From positions 1-28,484 of the forward strand of contig JAEZBR010000033.1 in assembly GCA_023426935.1 (NCBI GenBank): 28,484 nucleotides of DNA, written 5' to 3'. Position 1 is the first letter of the stretch; every line of letters begins with the position of its first letter. This document shows positions 7,594-14,998 of this stretch, piece by piece. Under the pieces are notes generated by a model. The model saw nothing but the letters and a program-made list of their open reading frames with translations, was not told the DNA's origin and did no database searches. The stretch comes from Bacillota bacterium (GTDB lineage Bacteria > Bacillota_I > Bacilli_A > Erysipelotrichales > Erysipelotrichaceae). The translations under genes and the position numbers were made by a program.

Positions 7594-8917
7594 ATAATTT
7601 CCTTTCTGAAATCTGGGCTTTAAGTTGCCCATCGCTAAGGCGGATTTGAAGAAAATCTCCTTGATTGATTTGATTGACTGAAGTAATCACCTTATTATCG
7701 ATATCCGAGATGACTCCGTATCCCCTTGATAAAATTTTAAGTGGACTATAGGCATCTAGTAAGCCACTGATCCGGGAAGCTTCTTCCACTTTTAGTTTAT
7801 AATAATTATTCATTACTTCCAAGAGTTTAGAAGGAAAGATTTTCTGCTTGGACTGATATTTTACCAGAAGATTTTTTGTTTCATTCTGAAATCGAGAATT
7901 ATTTTGATTAAAACTTATACGAACATTTTGAGCATATATTTTCGTACTCTTGACTAACTTCTGATAAGAAATTTGCAGAAGATCCTGTTTCTGATGAATG
8001 TTATTAGTAAACTTCAATAATTTCTCGTATCTTAAATCAAGTTCCAAGGTAGGCTTTCGTAGTAATTGCTGCCCTGCCTGTACTAATCGGTCTTTATCTT
8101 GCTTAAGCAATTCTCTTACTTCGAGAATATCCGGAGTGGCATGTTCAGCGGCAGCGGTCGGTGTACTCGCTCTAAGATCCGCAACATAGTCAACCAAAGT
8201 CGTATCTGATTCATGCCCAATCCCGGTAATAATCGGAGTTGTACATTCATAGACCGCTTTAACTACATTTTCTTCGTTGAAACACCAGAGATCTTCTAAC
8301 GACCCTCCGCCTCTGGCTAAAATAATTATATCTAAATTCGCTTTATCGGCTTTTGCGAGTGCCTTAACTATATCGGTACTGGCTTCTTTACCTTGAACTA
8401 AGGAAAAGAAAGGATAGATTTTTGCTATAGGCCAACGTCTAGTTAAAGTACGTATAACATCTTGATAGGCCGCAGTGTTTTCTCCGCAAATTACCCCTAT
8501 CTTATCGGGATAACTTGGTATTGGAATCCGATGCTCAACCTCAAAATATCCTAAAAGTTGTAACTTGTTTTTTAACTGCTCAAGTTTTAAGGCTAAATCA
8601 CCTAAGCCGGTAGGCCTTAATTCTACAGCATATAATTGATACTGACCGGTCGTTTCAAAAACCGAAATACTTCCTTTGACTAAAATTTTCATTCCGTTAG
8701 TCGGAATTAATTTGCTCTTTGAAGCATATGAAGAAAACATCACACATGATAAACGGCTGCTATTATCTTTTAGGGTGAAATACCAATGACCGCTGGGATG
8801 AAGATTGAGGTTTGAAACCTCTCCTTCAACATAAATTCCTTTAAGATATAAATCCTGGTCCAGACGACCTTTGATATAGTGATTAAGCTGGGTAATCGTC
8901 CAGATATTATTGTTCAT
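7577..8917 (-). CDS. xseA: Exodeoxyribonuclease VII large subunit
   Basis: A 446-residue catalytic subunit of exonuclease VII. The N-terminal OB-fold (about residues 5-103) contains LYLKGIYVEGEVSN and GHWYFTLKD. The catalytic domain has the family hallmark ARGGGSLEDLWCFNEE (201-216), the GHESDTTLVDYVADLRASTPTAAAE segment (234-258, Gly-His-Glu and Thr-Ala-Ala-Ala-Glu conserved), a long helical region (about 265-400) that holds XseB subunits, and a C-terminal segment with ILSRGYGVI. The nucleotide-binding-like strand usually written TSPTGAA reads CGENTAA here, a mild deviation. The start overlaps the nusB stop by four bases (ATGA), typical of coupling. Confidence 0.96.
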   Translation of the reverse strand: MNNNIWTITQLNHYIKGRLDQDLYLKGIYVEGEVSNLNLHPSGHWYFTLKDNSSRLSCVMFSSYASKSKLIPTNGMKILVKGSISVFETTGQYQLYAVELRPTGLGDLALKLEQLKNKLQLLGYFEVEHRIPIPSYPDKIGVICGENTAAYQDVIRTLTRRWPIAKIYPFFSLVQGKEASTDIVKALAKADKANLDIIILARGGGSLEDLWCFNEENVVKAVYECTTPIITGIGHESDTTLVDYVADLRASTPTAAAEHATPDILEVRELLKQDKDRLVQAGQQLLRKPTLELDLRYEKLLKFTNNIHQKQDLLQISYQKLVKSTKIYAQNVRISFNQNNSRFQNETKNLLVKYQSKQKIFPSKLLEVMNNYYKLKVEEASRISGLLDAYSPLKILSRGYGVISDIDNKVITSVNQINQGDFLQIRLSDGQLKAQISERKLYAKRK

Positions 8918-9372
8918 TTTTTGTCTAGAACTCCGTTAATTAATTTGTAAGCATCATCGTCGCAATAATGCTTTGCCAATTCAACGGCTTCATCTTTTAT
9001 ACTGTTTTCCGGTGCCGTTTTTAAATCTAATTCACTAAGTCCCAATAAGAGAATTGACTGTTCCAAATATCCTAATCGATCAAAAGACCAATTAGTTAAT
9101 CTTTCACTAATAATCTTTTTATACTCATCATAATTATTGATTGCCTGACTTGTAACATTTACGACATAGGCAATTTCTTCTTTTTCGGTAAACTGATTAT
9201 CAACTACATTTATTAAGTCGATATCCTGTTTTTCATCCTGATCTTTTTTACCGAAACGGTAAGGTAGATTGTAGCGTAAATTATCGGAAATTAATTCTTC
9301 CGGATTACTGTCCAATAATAAATATTGATAGAGCACATCCATGACAATAATTCTTAATGCATGACGGTTCAT
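8914..9372 (-). CDS. nusB: Transcription antitermination factor NusB
   Basis: A 152-residue all-helical protein that with NusE (S10) binds boxA RNA in antitermination of rRNA transcription. The N-terminus MNRHALRIIVMDVLYQY and the C-terminal segment SIKDEAVELAKHYCDDDAYKLINGVLDK are recognisable family signatures; the middle is diverged and slightly longer than in Bacillus. The start follows a strong GGAGG ribosome binding site. It is the first gene of the unit that runs through xseA, xseB and ispA, separated from asp23 by an intrinsic terminator, so it needs its own promoter. Confidence 0.93.
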   Translation of the reverse strand: MNRHALRIIVMDVLYQYLLLDSNPEELISDNLRYNLPYRFGKKDQDEKQDIDLINVVDNQFTEKEEIAYVVNVTSQAINNYDEYKKIISERLTNWSFDRLGYLEQSILLLGLSELDLKTAPENSIKDEAVELAKHYCDDDAYKLINGVLDKK

Positions 9373-9394
9373 ATCAATTCCTCCAACGCCTATT

Positions 9395-9422
9395 ATTTTA
9401 CCACGGAATACCTATTACGCAA
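9395..9422 (-). promoter_or_regulatory. Candidate promoter of the nusB-xseA-xseB-ispA unit
   Basis: On the minus strand TTGCGT, a 16-base spacer and TAAAAT lie before nusB; the -10 is extended by an upstream TG (TGGTAAAAT). The -35 is poor and overlaps the T tract of the asp23 terminator. Placement just after a terminator and before a gene with a strong ribosome binding site supports it. Confidence 0.45.
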
Positions 9423-9450
9423 AAAAAAGAAGCACACAATTTGGTGCTTC
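9421..9450 (-). terminator. Intrinsic terminator of truB-ribF-asp23
   Basis: Read on the minus strand, GAAGCAC and GTGCTTC form a stem around a loop of about eight bases, followed by eight T residues. The TAG stop codon of asp23 abuts the stem. This is a textbook terminator and separates asp23 from nusB. Confidence 0.92.
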
Positions 9451-9776
9451 TAGAAAACAAATCCGGTAATATTCATGGTTATATTCGAACAATCGATATC
9501 CGTCATTTGGTAGATGGTCTGTTTTACATGTTCTTGAGCACTTTCGGCAATCGCATTTACGTTCTTGCCATAGGTTATTTTTACATCTAAATCGATTAAT
9601 ACTTCCTTGTCAACGACCCTACAGGTAATGGGGTTATGAAATGCCGAAGCATCTGCCAGTTGAACCCCGTTCGCTTCACCAATCGCATAAGAAACGATTG
9701 CTTCCAAGACATGGGTGGAAATCGCAATAATACCTTTACTCTGATCATCGCTTATCAAAAGATATTCTTTGGCCAT
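9450..9776 (-). CDS. Asp23/Gls24-family protein
   Basis: A 108-residue protein of the Asp23/Gls24 family, often linked to cell-envelope stress or envelope homeostasis in Bacillota; the copy beside nusB corresponds to Bacillus yqhY by location. The family features are GIIAISTHVLEAIVSYAIGEANGV, the paired beta strands with VLIDLDVKITYGKNV, and the C-terminal VKQTIYQMTDIDCSNITMNITG. There is no signal peptide or membrane segment. Its ribosome binding site (GGAGCG) lies within the last codons of ribF, three bases upstream of this gene, so it is co-transcribed with truB and ribF. Biochemical function is not established from the sequence. Confidence 0.92.
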   Translation of the reverse strand: MAKEYLLISDDQSKGIIAISTHVLEAIVSYAIGEANGVQLADASAFHNPITCRVVDKEVLIDLDVKITYGKNVNAIAESAQEHVKQTIYQMTDIDCSNITMNITGFVF

Positions 9777-9779
9777 AAT

Positions 9780-10733
9780 TCACGCTCCTTGGCTATATGA
9801 TAACATAGCTTTTCGATTGTTTAAATAACTTCTAACGACCTTTTCGTCTTTGACCAATTGTTTCTTTAATTCAGCTGGTGAAGAAAATTCTTTCTCATCG
9901 CGAATCTTTTTCAGCCAAATGACGGTTAATTTTTTTGCATAAATATCCTGATTAAAATCGAGGATGTGCACTTCCAAAGAATGTTGTTGACGATAATTAA
10001 ATGACGAATTATGTCCAAGATTAATCATTGCTTGATAAAATTTTTGATCATACCTTATCCATCCGCAATATACGCCATCTAAGGGTAATACATACTCTTC
10101 ATCTAATAGTATATTCGCGGTTCGATAATTGATTGTCCGCCCTACCTGATGGCCTTTGATTACCTTACCGCTAGTTTGATAAGGATAACCTAATAGTTTG
10201 TTAACCATCGTAAAGTTACCGTTAGAGATTTCTTTCTCAATCCTAGTTGAACTAATTTTTTCCTTTCGGTAGTTTACGGCCTTAACTACCACCGTCTTAA
10301 ACTCTGGATATTTTAGTAAATCGCTTGCTTTACCTTTGCCGAAATGACCGTAAGTATAATCAAAACCGCAAACTAATGATTTAATTTGTAAAGGAATCAA
10401 TAACTCTCTGACAAACTGATCCGGAGTAAGTTTCGATAATTCTTTGTCGAATTTGACTAGATAAAGATAATCGATGCCCATAGAATTAAGAATATTTATT
10501 CTTTGCTTTAACGTTGTTAAATGTGAGACTGATTTTAAGTTTTTCAAGACGATCCAAGGATCCGGATCAAACGTAATCAAAGAAGTTGGTAAATCTTCCT
10601 TCTTAGCTACTTTAAGCGCCGTATTAATCAACTTTTGATGACCTTTGTGTATTCCATCAAAATAACCGATACAGGCGACCGTAGGCTTTATTTTGAGTGG
10701 TAAGCTATTTAATTCGATTTTAATAATTTTCAT
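9780..10733 (-). CDS. ribF: Bifunctional riboflavin kinase / FAD synthetase
   Basis: A 317-residue enzyme that phosphorylates riboflavin to FMN and adenylates FMN to FAD. The N-terminal adenylyltransferase domain has GYFDGIHKGHQKLI and the ISSTRI element. The C-terminal riboflavin kinase domain has GKVIKGHQVGRTINYRTANI and a DGVYCGWI...LEVHILDF segment with the expected catalytic Glu. The usual GxPTAN motif reads YRTAN: the Pro is Arg, though the Mg-binding Thr and the Asn remain. The start is set at MKIIKIEL, which overlaps the truB stop as ATGA; the frame is open for 33 codons further upstream, but that lies within truB. Confidence 0.94.
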   Translation of the reverse strand: MKIIKIELNSLPLKIKPTVACIGYFDGIHKGHQKLINTALKVAKKEDLPTSLITFDPDPWIVLKNLKSVSHLTTLKQRINILNSMGIDYLYLVKFDKELSKLTPDQFVRELLIPLQIKSLVCGFDYTYGHFGKGKASDLLKYPEFKTVVVKAVNYRKEKISSTRIEKEISNGNFTMVNKLLGYPYQTSGKVIKGHQVGRTINYRTANILLDEEYVLPLDGVYCGWIRYDQKFYQAMINLGHNSSFNYRQQHSLEVHILDFNQDIYAKKLTVIWLKKIRDEKEFSSPAELKKQLVKDEKVVRSYLNNRKAMLSYSQGA

Positions 10734-11578
10734 CTTAAACCTCTGACACAATGATAGTATCCATCTTCCTTTAATGTATATGCCGCGATAATTTCTTTCT
10801 GGTTGCTGACAAAAATATTCTTTTCGGTGCAATCGAGTTTAATTTTCATGCCGTTAAGAATCTTAGTACGATCCGGATAATCGATGACGGTTTGATCGGA
10901 TAATATCTCGTATGGGGTAAAGAGTCTTATTCCCGCTAACAAAGGCGGAAGGTTCTCTAATTTATAAGCATCTTCAACTTTATAATTACCGATCCTCGTT
11001 CTTCTTAATGAAGCTAACAAACTATGTACTCCCAGTTTTTGTCCTAAATCATGCGCTAAAGAACGGATATATGTCCCCTTTCCACAAGCAATCTTTAATT
11101 TTAATTTACGATCAGCATAATCGATTACTTCGATTTTCATAATTTCAACCGTCCGCGGTTTGATTGTTACTTCCTGATCTTTGCGGGCATATTCATATAG
11201 TTTCTTGCCATTAACTTTGATTGCCGAATAAATCGGAGGATATTGGGTTTGTTGGCCTAAAAACGTAGGGATGATTTCATTGATTTCAGAAATCGTCGGA
11301 ATTCTTTCGTCCGGGTATTCTATAATCTTTCCCTCTAAATCATAGGTATCCGAAGCTAAACCAAATTGAATAACCGCATCATAGTATTTTTCCTGATAGT
11401 CTAAAAAAGGTACGAGTTTGGTGGCAGTACCCATTAAAACGATAAGTAGCCCGGTAGCTTGAGGATCTAGTGTTCCGGTATGCCCAATCCGTTTTTGACC
11501 GCTAATTCTTCTAAGCTTAGCAATCACCTCAAACGAGGTCATCTGGGCACTTTTGTCGATCAGTAACATTCCGTTCAT
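10730..11578 (-). CDS. truB: tRNA pseudouridine(55) synthase TruB
   Basis: A 282-residue enzyme that converts U55 of the T-loop of tRNAs to pseudouridine. The catalytic signature IGHTGTLDPQATGLL contains the nucleophile Asp38. Further family segments are YDAVIQFGLASDTYDLEG, the QTQYPPIYSAIKVNGKKLYEYAR active-site loop and the CGKGTYIRSLAHDLG motif. The length fits bacterial TruB with a short C-terminal domain. It is the first gene of truB-ribF-asp23; rbfA, its usual upstream neighbour, is separated from it here by an opposite-strand PAP2 gene, so it has its own promoter. ribF overlaps its stop by four bases. Confidence 0.97.
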   Translation of the reverse strand: MNGMLLIDKSAQMTSFEVIAKLRRISGQKRIGHTGTLDPQATGLLIVLMGTATKLVPFLDYQEKYYDAVIQFGLASDTYDLEGKIIEYPDERIPTISEINEIIPTFLGQQTQYPPIYSAIKVNGKKLYEYARKDQEVTIKPRTVEIMKIEVIDYADRKLKLKIACGKGTYIRSLAHDLGQKLGVHSLLASLRRTRIGNYKVEDAYKLENLPPLLAGIRLFTPYEILSDQTVIDYPDRTKILNGMKIKLDCTEKNIFVSNQKEIIAAYTLKEDGYYHCVRGLR

Positions 11579-11593
11579 TTTTTTACCTTGCTA

Positions 11594-11602
11594 ATTATAA
11601 CA
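11594..11602 (-). promoter_or_regulatory. Extended -10 promoter of truB-ribF-asp23
   Basis: The minus strand reads TGTTATAAT, a consensus -10 with the TGn extension, 16 bases before the truB ATG. No good -35 is seen. The predicted leader is only about ten bases long and contains AAGG as the ribosome binding site. Confidence 0.55.
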
Positions 11603-11622
11603 CGCGAGCCGCATAGTTGGTT

Positions 11623-11628
11623 TATAAT
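11623..11628 (+). promoter_or_regulatory. Candidate -10 element of the PAP2 gene
   Basis: A consensus TATAAT lies 16 bases before the chosen PAP2 start, back to back with the truB promoter. The expected -35 position (about 11600-11605) has no good match, so the assignment is tentative. Confidence 0.35.
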
Positions 11629-11643
11629 ACCTTTGGAGGTTTT

Positions 11644-12531
11644 ATGAGTTCAATTTTATTATTCCTACAAAGTATTCGCCAGCCATGGTTAACTGATTTC
11701 CTGAATATCTTTGTCGCGATTTTTAATAACGGCATTCTATTATTTGCGTTGACTTGGTTATATTGGTGTGTCGATAAAAAGAAAGGTCGAATTTTAGGAC
11801 TGGCTTTCTTCTTTTCTTCGGCTGCCATTCAAACTTTAAAAATTATGTTCAAAGTTCCTAGACCTTGGCTCTATACCAAAGATTTAGTTCCCGACAGTTC
11901 AGCTATCGCCGGTGCCACCGGATATTCCTTTCCTTCCGGTCATTCACAAACAGCGGCTAGTTTAGGTTATACCAGTGGTTATTTATTACATAAGACTAAA
12001 TGGCGTTGGTTTTTCTTTATTGCACCTTTTGTTGTCATGTTTTCTAGGTTATATTTCGGTGTTCATACGATTTACGATATTTTCTTTGCCTATTTCATCG
12101 CTATCGCTTTCTCAATTGCCGTAATCAAGACGGAAAACTTTTCACAACCTCGGGTCAATCAATCCGGAATTTTACTGATTCTTCTTTCGCTAGTAGGTTT
12201 GGTTTTTAGCTTCTACCAACTTAATAAAGGGACCTTATCTATTACCTTTGCGCATGATACATTAGTTTCCTGTGGGGCCGGGGTCGGATTTGGTTTAGGG
12301 ATTATTCTTGATTATCGTTGTCTTAACTTCAAAAATCCTGAAGAACTTATGCCCCGCTTATTAGTATTGATCTTTGGCTTACTAAGTACCTTAGGTGTTT
12401 ATTTCTTAGGTAAATTACTACCGGAAATCTCCTGGTTAATTTTCTTAAGATATTTAGTATTAACCCTCTGGGTTTCGTTTATTTATCCGTTATTATTTAC
12501 TCTCATCATGAAAAAGAAAAGCCGGAATTAA
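11644..12531 (+). CDS. PAP2-family membrane phosphatase
   Basis: A 295-residue polytopic membrane protein of the PAP2/type 2 phosphatidic acid phosphatase family, acting on lipid phosphates or undecaprenyl diphosphate at the membrane. All three catalytic motifs are present: K66-x6-RP (Arg73, Pro74), PSGH at 97-100 and SRxxxxxH with Arg135 and His141. About seven or eight hydrophobic segments are visible, including several after the phosphatase core (about 174-192, 205-222, 238-258 and 264-288) that many family members lack. The start follows a perfect TTTGGAGG ribosome binding site; nine more codons are open upstream but without a site. The gene sits on the strand opposite to its neighbours and splits the usual rbfA-truB pair. 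Substrate unknown; BacA-like undecaprenyl diphosphate recycling is one option. Confidence 0.9.
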   Translation: MSSILLFLQSIRQPWLTDFLNIFVAIFNNGILLFALTWLYWCVDKKKGRILGLAFFFSSAAIQTLKIMFKVPRPWLYTKDLVPDSSAIAGATGYSFPSGHSQTAASLGYTSGYLLHKTKWRWFFFIAPFVVMFSRLYFGVHTIYDIFFAYFIAIAFSIAVIKTENFSQPRVNQSGILLILLSLVGLVFSFYQLNKGTLSITFAHDTLVSCGAGVGFGLGIILDYRCLNFKNPEELMPRLLVLIFGLLSTLGVYFLGKLLPEISWLIFLRYLVLTLWVSFIYPLLFTLIMKKKSRN

Positions 12532-12546
12532 CCGGCTTTGTGTTTT
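12518..12546. terminator. Bidirectional terminator between the PAP2 gene and rbfA
   Basis: AAAGCCGG and CCGGCTTT flank a six-base AATTAA loop. T-rich tails follow on both strands (GTGTTTT on plus, TCTTTTTC on minus). The loop contains the stop codons of both convergent genes, which share TTAA. Confidence 0.9.
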
Positions 12547-12878
12547 AGATCATCGATTAGTTTATCGATATGATTACCATACTCTAAGGAGTCATCCTCA
12601 ACAAATAATAGATCCGGACATTTTCGGATATCCAGCTGCTTAGCCAAACTGGAACGGATAAATCCTTTTGCCCGCATTAGTGCTTCAATACTTTCGGGTT
12701 TGGAAAGCTTTGAACCCATAAAGGAAACGAAGATTTTAGCTTGCGAATAATCTTTATTCAAAGTTACTTCCGTGACTGTTACCATTCCCAGTTCAGAATT
12801 TTTAAGTTCGAATTGAATGATATCCGACACATCTTTTTTGATTATACCGGCTAAGCGTTCATTCTTTAACTTATTCAT
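12528..12878 (-). CDS. rbfA: Ribosome-binding factor A
   Basis: A 116-residue KH-like protein needed for late maturation of the 30S subunit and 16S rRNA 5' processing. The family pattern is clear: RLAGIIKKDVSDIIQFEL at the N-terminus, VTVTEVTLNKDYSQAKIFVSF in the middle, and RSSLAKQLDIRKCPDLLFVEDDSLEYGNHIDKLIDDL at the C-terminus. The ATG overlaps the infB stop by one base (TAATG), indicating coupling. It is the last gene of the rimP operon; its stop lies in the loop of a bidirectional terminator. Confidence 0.97.
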   Translation of the reverse strand: MNKLKNERLAGIIKKDVSDIIQFELKNSELGMVTVTEVTLNKDYSQAKIFVSFMGSKLSKPESIEALMRAKGFIRSSLAKQLDIRKCPDLLFVEDDSLEYGNHIDKLIDDLKHKAG

Positions 12879-14722
12879 TAATCTTTTACTTCCTCGTTAT
12901 TGAATCCTTCAACGATATCGCCTTCCTTAATATCGTTAAAATTCTTGATTGTTATTCCGCATTCAAAACCAGAAGTAACTTCTTTGGAATCATCCTTAAA
13001 TCGTTTTAAAGAACCTAGCTGTCCGGTATAAATGACAATTCCGTCTCTGATTAAACGTACAGAGTTGTTATTTTTGATGGATCCATCGGTGACCATACAG
13101 CCGGCGATGGTGCCGATTTTGGAAACTTTGAAGATATGTCTTACTTCGGCTTGACCGGAAATAACTTCTTCATAGACCGGTGCTTTCATACCTTTCATCG
13201 TTAATTCCATTTCTTCTAAAGCTTTATAAATAATATCATGTAAGCGGATTGAAACATGCTCTTCTTCAGCTTTCTTACGGATATTGGCATCTGGGCGAAT
13301 ATTGAAACCATAAATGATTGCATTAGAAGCTGCCGCCAACATAATATCGGATTCCGTGATTGCTCCCGGCGTCGCATGGATAACATTGACTCTTACTTCA
13401 GAGACTTCAAGCTTTTCCATCGAAGCTTTCATTGCTTCGGCAGAACCCTGATTGTCGGCCTTGATAATAAGATTAATTTCTTTTAATTTTCCTTCTTTGA
13501 CCTGTTGTGTCAAATCATCGAGATTCTGAGCACTGGTCAGATTACGATCTTTTTCGATCTTGGTTTGCTTACGTTTATCCGCAACTAATCTTGCCTGATG
13601 TTCATTCGCAAAAGCTTTTAAATGATCGCCTGATTCAGGAACATCGTTTAAGCCAATAATCGATACTGGAGTGCTGGGACCGGCAGCTTTAATCTCTCGT
13701 CCTTTATCGTCATACATTCTACGAATTTTACCATAGCAAGCACCGATAACCACAATATCTCCGGTATGTAATGTTCCGTTTTGAACTAAGATATTCGCTA
13801 ACGGCCCTTTACCTTTATCCAGTTTCGCTTCGATAACGGTACCGGTTGCTAAACGGTTCGGATTAGCTTTTAGTTCTTGCATTTCGGCCACAACCAAAAT
13901 CGTCTTAAGTAATTCTTTGACCCCTAAACCGGATTTCGCCGAGATCTGACAAACAATCGTGTTTCCACCCCATTCTTCCGGGGTAAGACCTAAATCGGTG
14001 ATCGCAAGCATAATCTTTTGAGGATCGGCATGCGGTAAATCAATTTTATTAATCGCGATTATAATGGGAACCTTTGCCGCTTTGGCATGGTCGATTGCTT
14101 CCAAGGTTTGTGGCATCAAACCATCATCGGCAGCGACGACGATAATCGCCGTATCCGTGACTGAAGCTCCTCTAGCTCGCATGGCGGTAAACGCTTCATG
14201 ACCTGGAGTATCCAGGAAAGTTACTTTTTTACCCTCGACTTCGACTTGGTAAGCACCGATTTTCTGAGTTATACCCCCGACTTCGCCGGAAGCCACATTC
14301 GTTTTCCGGATGGTATCCAACAAAGTTGTTTTACCATGATCGACATGTCCCATGATTGTGACAATCGGCGGACGCTCGACCAAATTTTTTGGATCATCTA
14401 CTTCTTCATCTTCCAAAGAAGTATCGACTTTTTCGGCTTCCTTGGTAATCTGACAGTTGTATTGCATCGCAATCAAGCCGATTTGTTCGTCGGTCAACAC
14501 ACTGTTAATCGTAACAATCGAACCTAACATAAACAATACTTTGATCAAATCTGAAGCATTTTTATGCAGCTTATTTGCTAATTCAGATACTTTAATCCCT
14601 TCATAATAGGTACAGGACTTAACAACATCCTTAACCGGAGCAACACTCATGTTTGATTTGCTGCGACCTGAATCATGATGATCGTTCCGCTTTTTTGCAT
14701 ACCTAACCTGCTTTTTAATCAT
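12878..14722 (-). CDS. infB: Translation initiation factor IF-2
   Basis: A 614-residue GTPase that delivers initiator fMet-tRNA to the 30S subunit and promotes subunit joining. A single IF2_N domain lies at about residues 42-90. The G domain has GHVDHGKT (125-132), DTPGH (171-175), NKID (225-228) and SAKSG (261-265). Domains II-IV follow, with the conserved KADNQGSAEAM and HATPGAITESDIMLA segments. The region before the G domain is short, about 120 residues, compared with over 200 in Bacillus, and lacks the long charged linker. It follows rnpM with a modest AGGTG ribosome binding site and overlaps rbfA by one base. The L7Ae-like YlxQ gene often found just upstream is absent. Confidence 0.98.
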   Translation of the reverse strand: MIKKQVRYAKKRNDHHDSGRSKSNMSVAPVKDVVKSCTYYEGIKVSELANKLHKNASDLIKVLFMLGSIVTINSVLTDEQIGLIAMQYNCQITKEAEKVDTSLEDEEVDDPKNLVERPPIVTIMGHVDHGKTTLLDTIRKTNVASGEVGGITQKIGAYQVEVEGKKVTFLDTPGHEAFTAMRARGASVTDTAIIVVAADDGLMPQTLEAIDHAKAAKVPIIIAINKIDLPHADPQKIMLAITDLGLTPEEWGGNTIVCQISAKSGLGVKELLKTILVVAEMQELKANPNRLATGTVIEAKLDKGKGPLANILVQNGTLHTGDIVVIGACYGKIRRMYDDKGREIKAAGPSTPVSIIGLNDVPESGDHLKAFANEHQARLVADKRKQTKIEKDRNLTSAQNLDDLTQQVKEGKLKEINLIIKADNQGSAEAMKASMEKLEVSEVRVNVIHATPGAITESDIMLAAASNAIIYGFNIRPDANIRKKAEEEHVSIRLHDIIYKALEEMELTMKGMKAPVYEEVISGQAEVRHIFKVSKIGTIAGCMVTDGSIKNNNSVRLIRDGIVIYTGQLGSLKRFKDDSKEVTSGFECGITIKNFNDIKEGDIVEGFNNEEVKD

Positions 14723-14737
14723 AGAACACCTGCTTTC

Positions 14738-14998
14738 TTACTGCTTTAAACTTATCTTCCTTAACTCCTCAAATATCTCATCGGGTATATTGCATGCAAA
14801 GGCTTTAGCTAAATAACCATGATCTTTCGCCTTGGCGATAACTTCTGGATCTTTGCTCAGGTAAGCTCCCCTGCCATTCATCTTTCCGGTGGGATCGACT
14901 TTGATTTCACCCGTCGGGGTCTTAACAATCCTAATAAGATCCTTCTTCGCCAGACGAGCACCCGTGACTAAACATTTGCGTAACGGGATCTTTTTCAT
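14738..14998 (-). CDS. rnpM: RnpM (YlxR) RNase P modulator / nucleoid-associated protein
   Basis: An 86-residue member of the YlxR family, described in Bacillus as an RNA-binding modulator of RNase P and as a regulator of gene expression. Recognised by IPLRKCLVTGARLAKKDLIRIV, the central GKMNGRGAYLSKD loop and the C-terminal AKDHGYLAKAF segment. It starts on the base that ends the nusA stop (TAATG overlap) and is followed 15 bases later by infB, so it is part of the conserved nusA-rnpM-infB block. Confidence 0.94.
   Translation of the reverse strand: MKKIPLRKCLVTGARLAKKDLIRIVKTPTGEIKVDPTGKMNGRGAYLSKDPEVIAKAKDHGYLAKAFACNIPDEIFEELRKISLKQ

Noticed and set aside
10734..10832. Longer ribF reading frame starting 33 codons upstream
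   Set aside because: The extra residues overlap the truB 3' end and show no family similarity. The ATGA overlap start at 10733 gives the normal RibF N-terminus.
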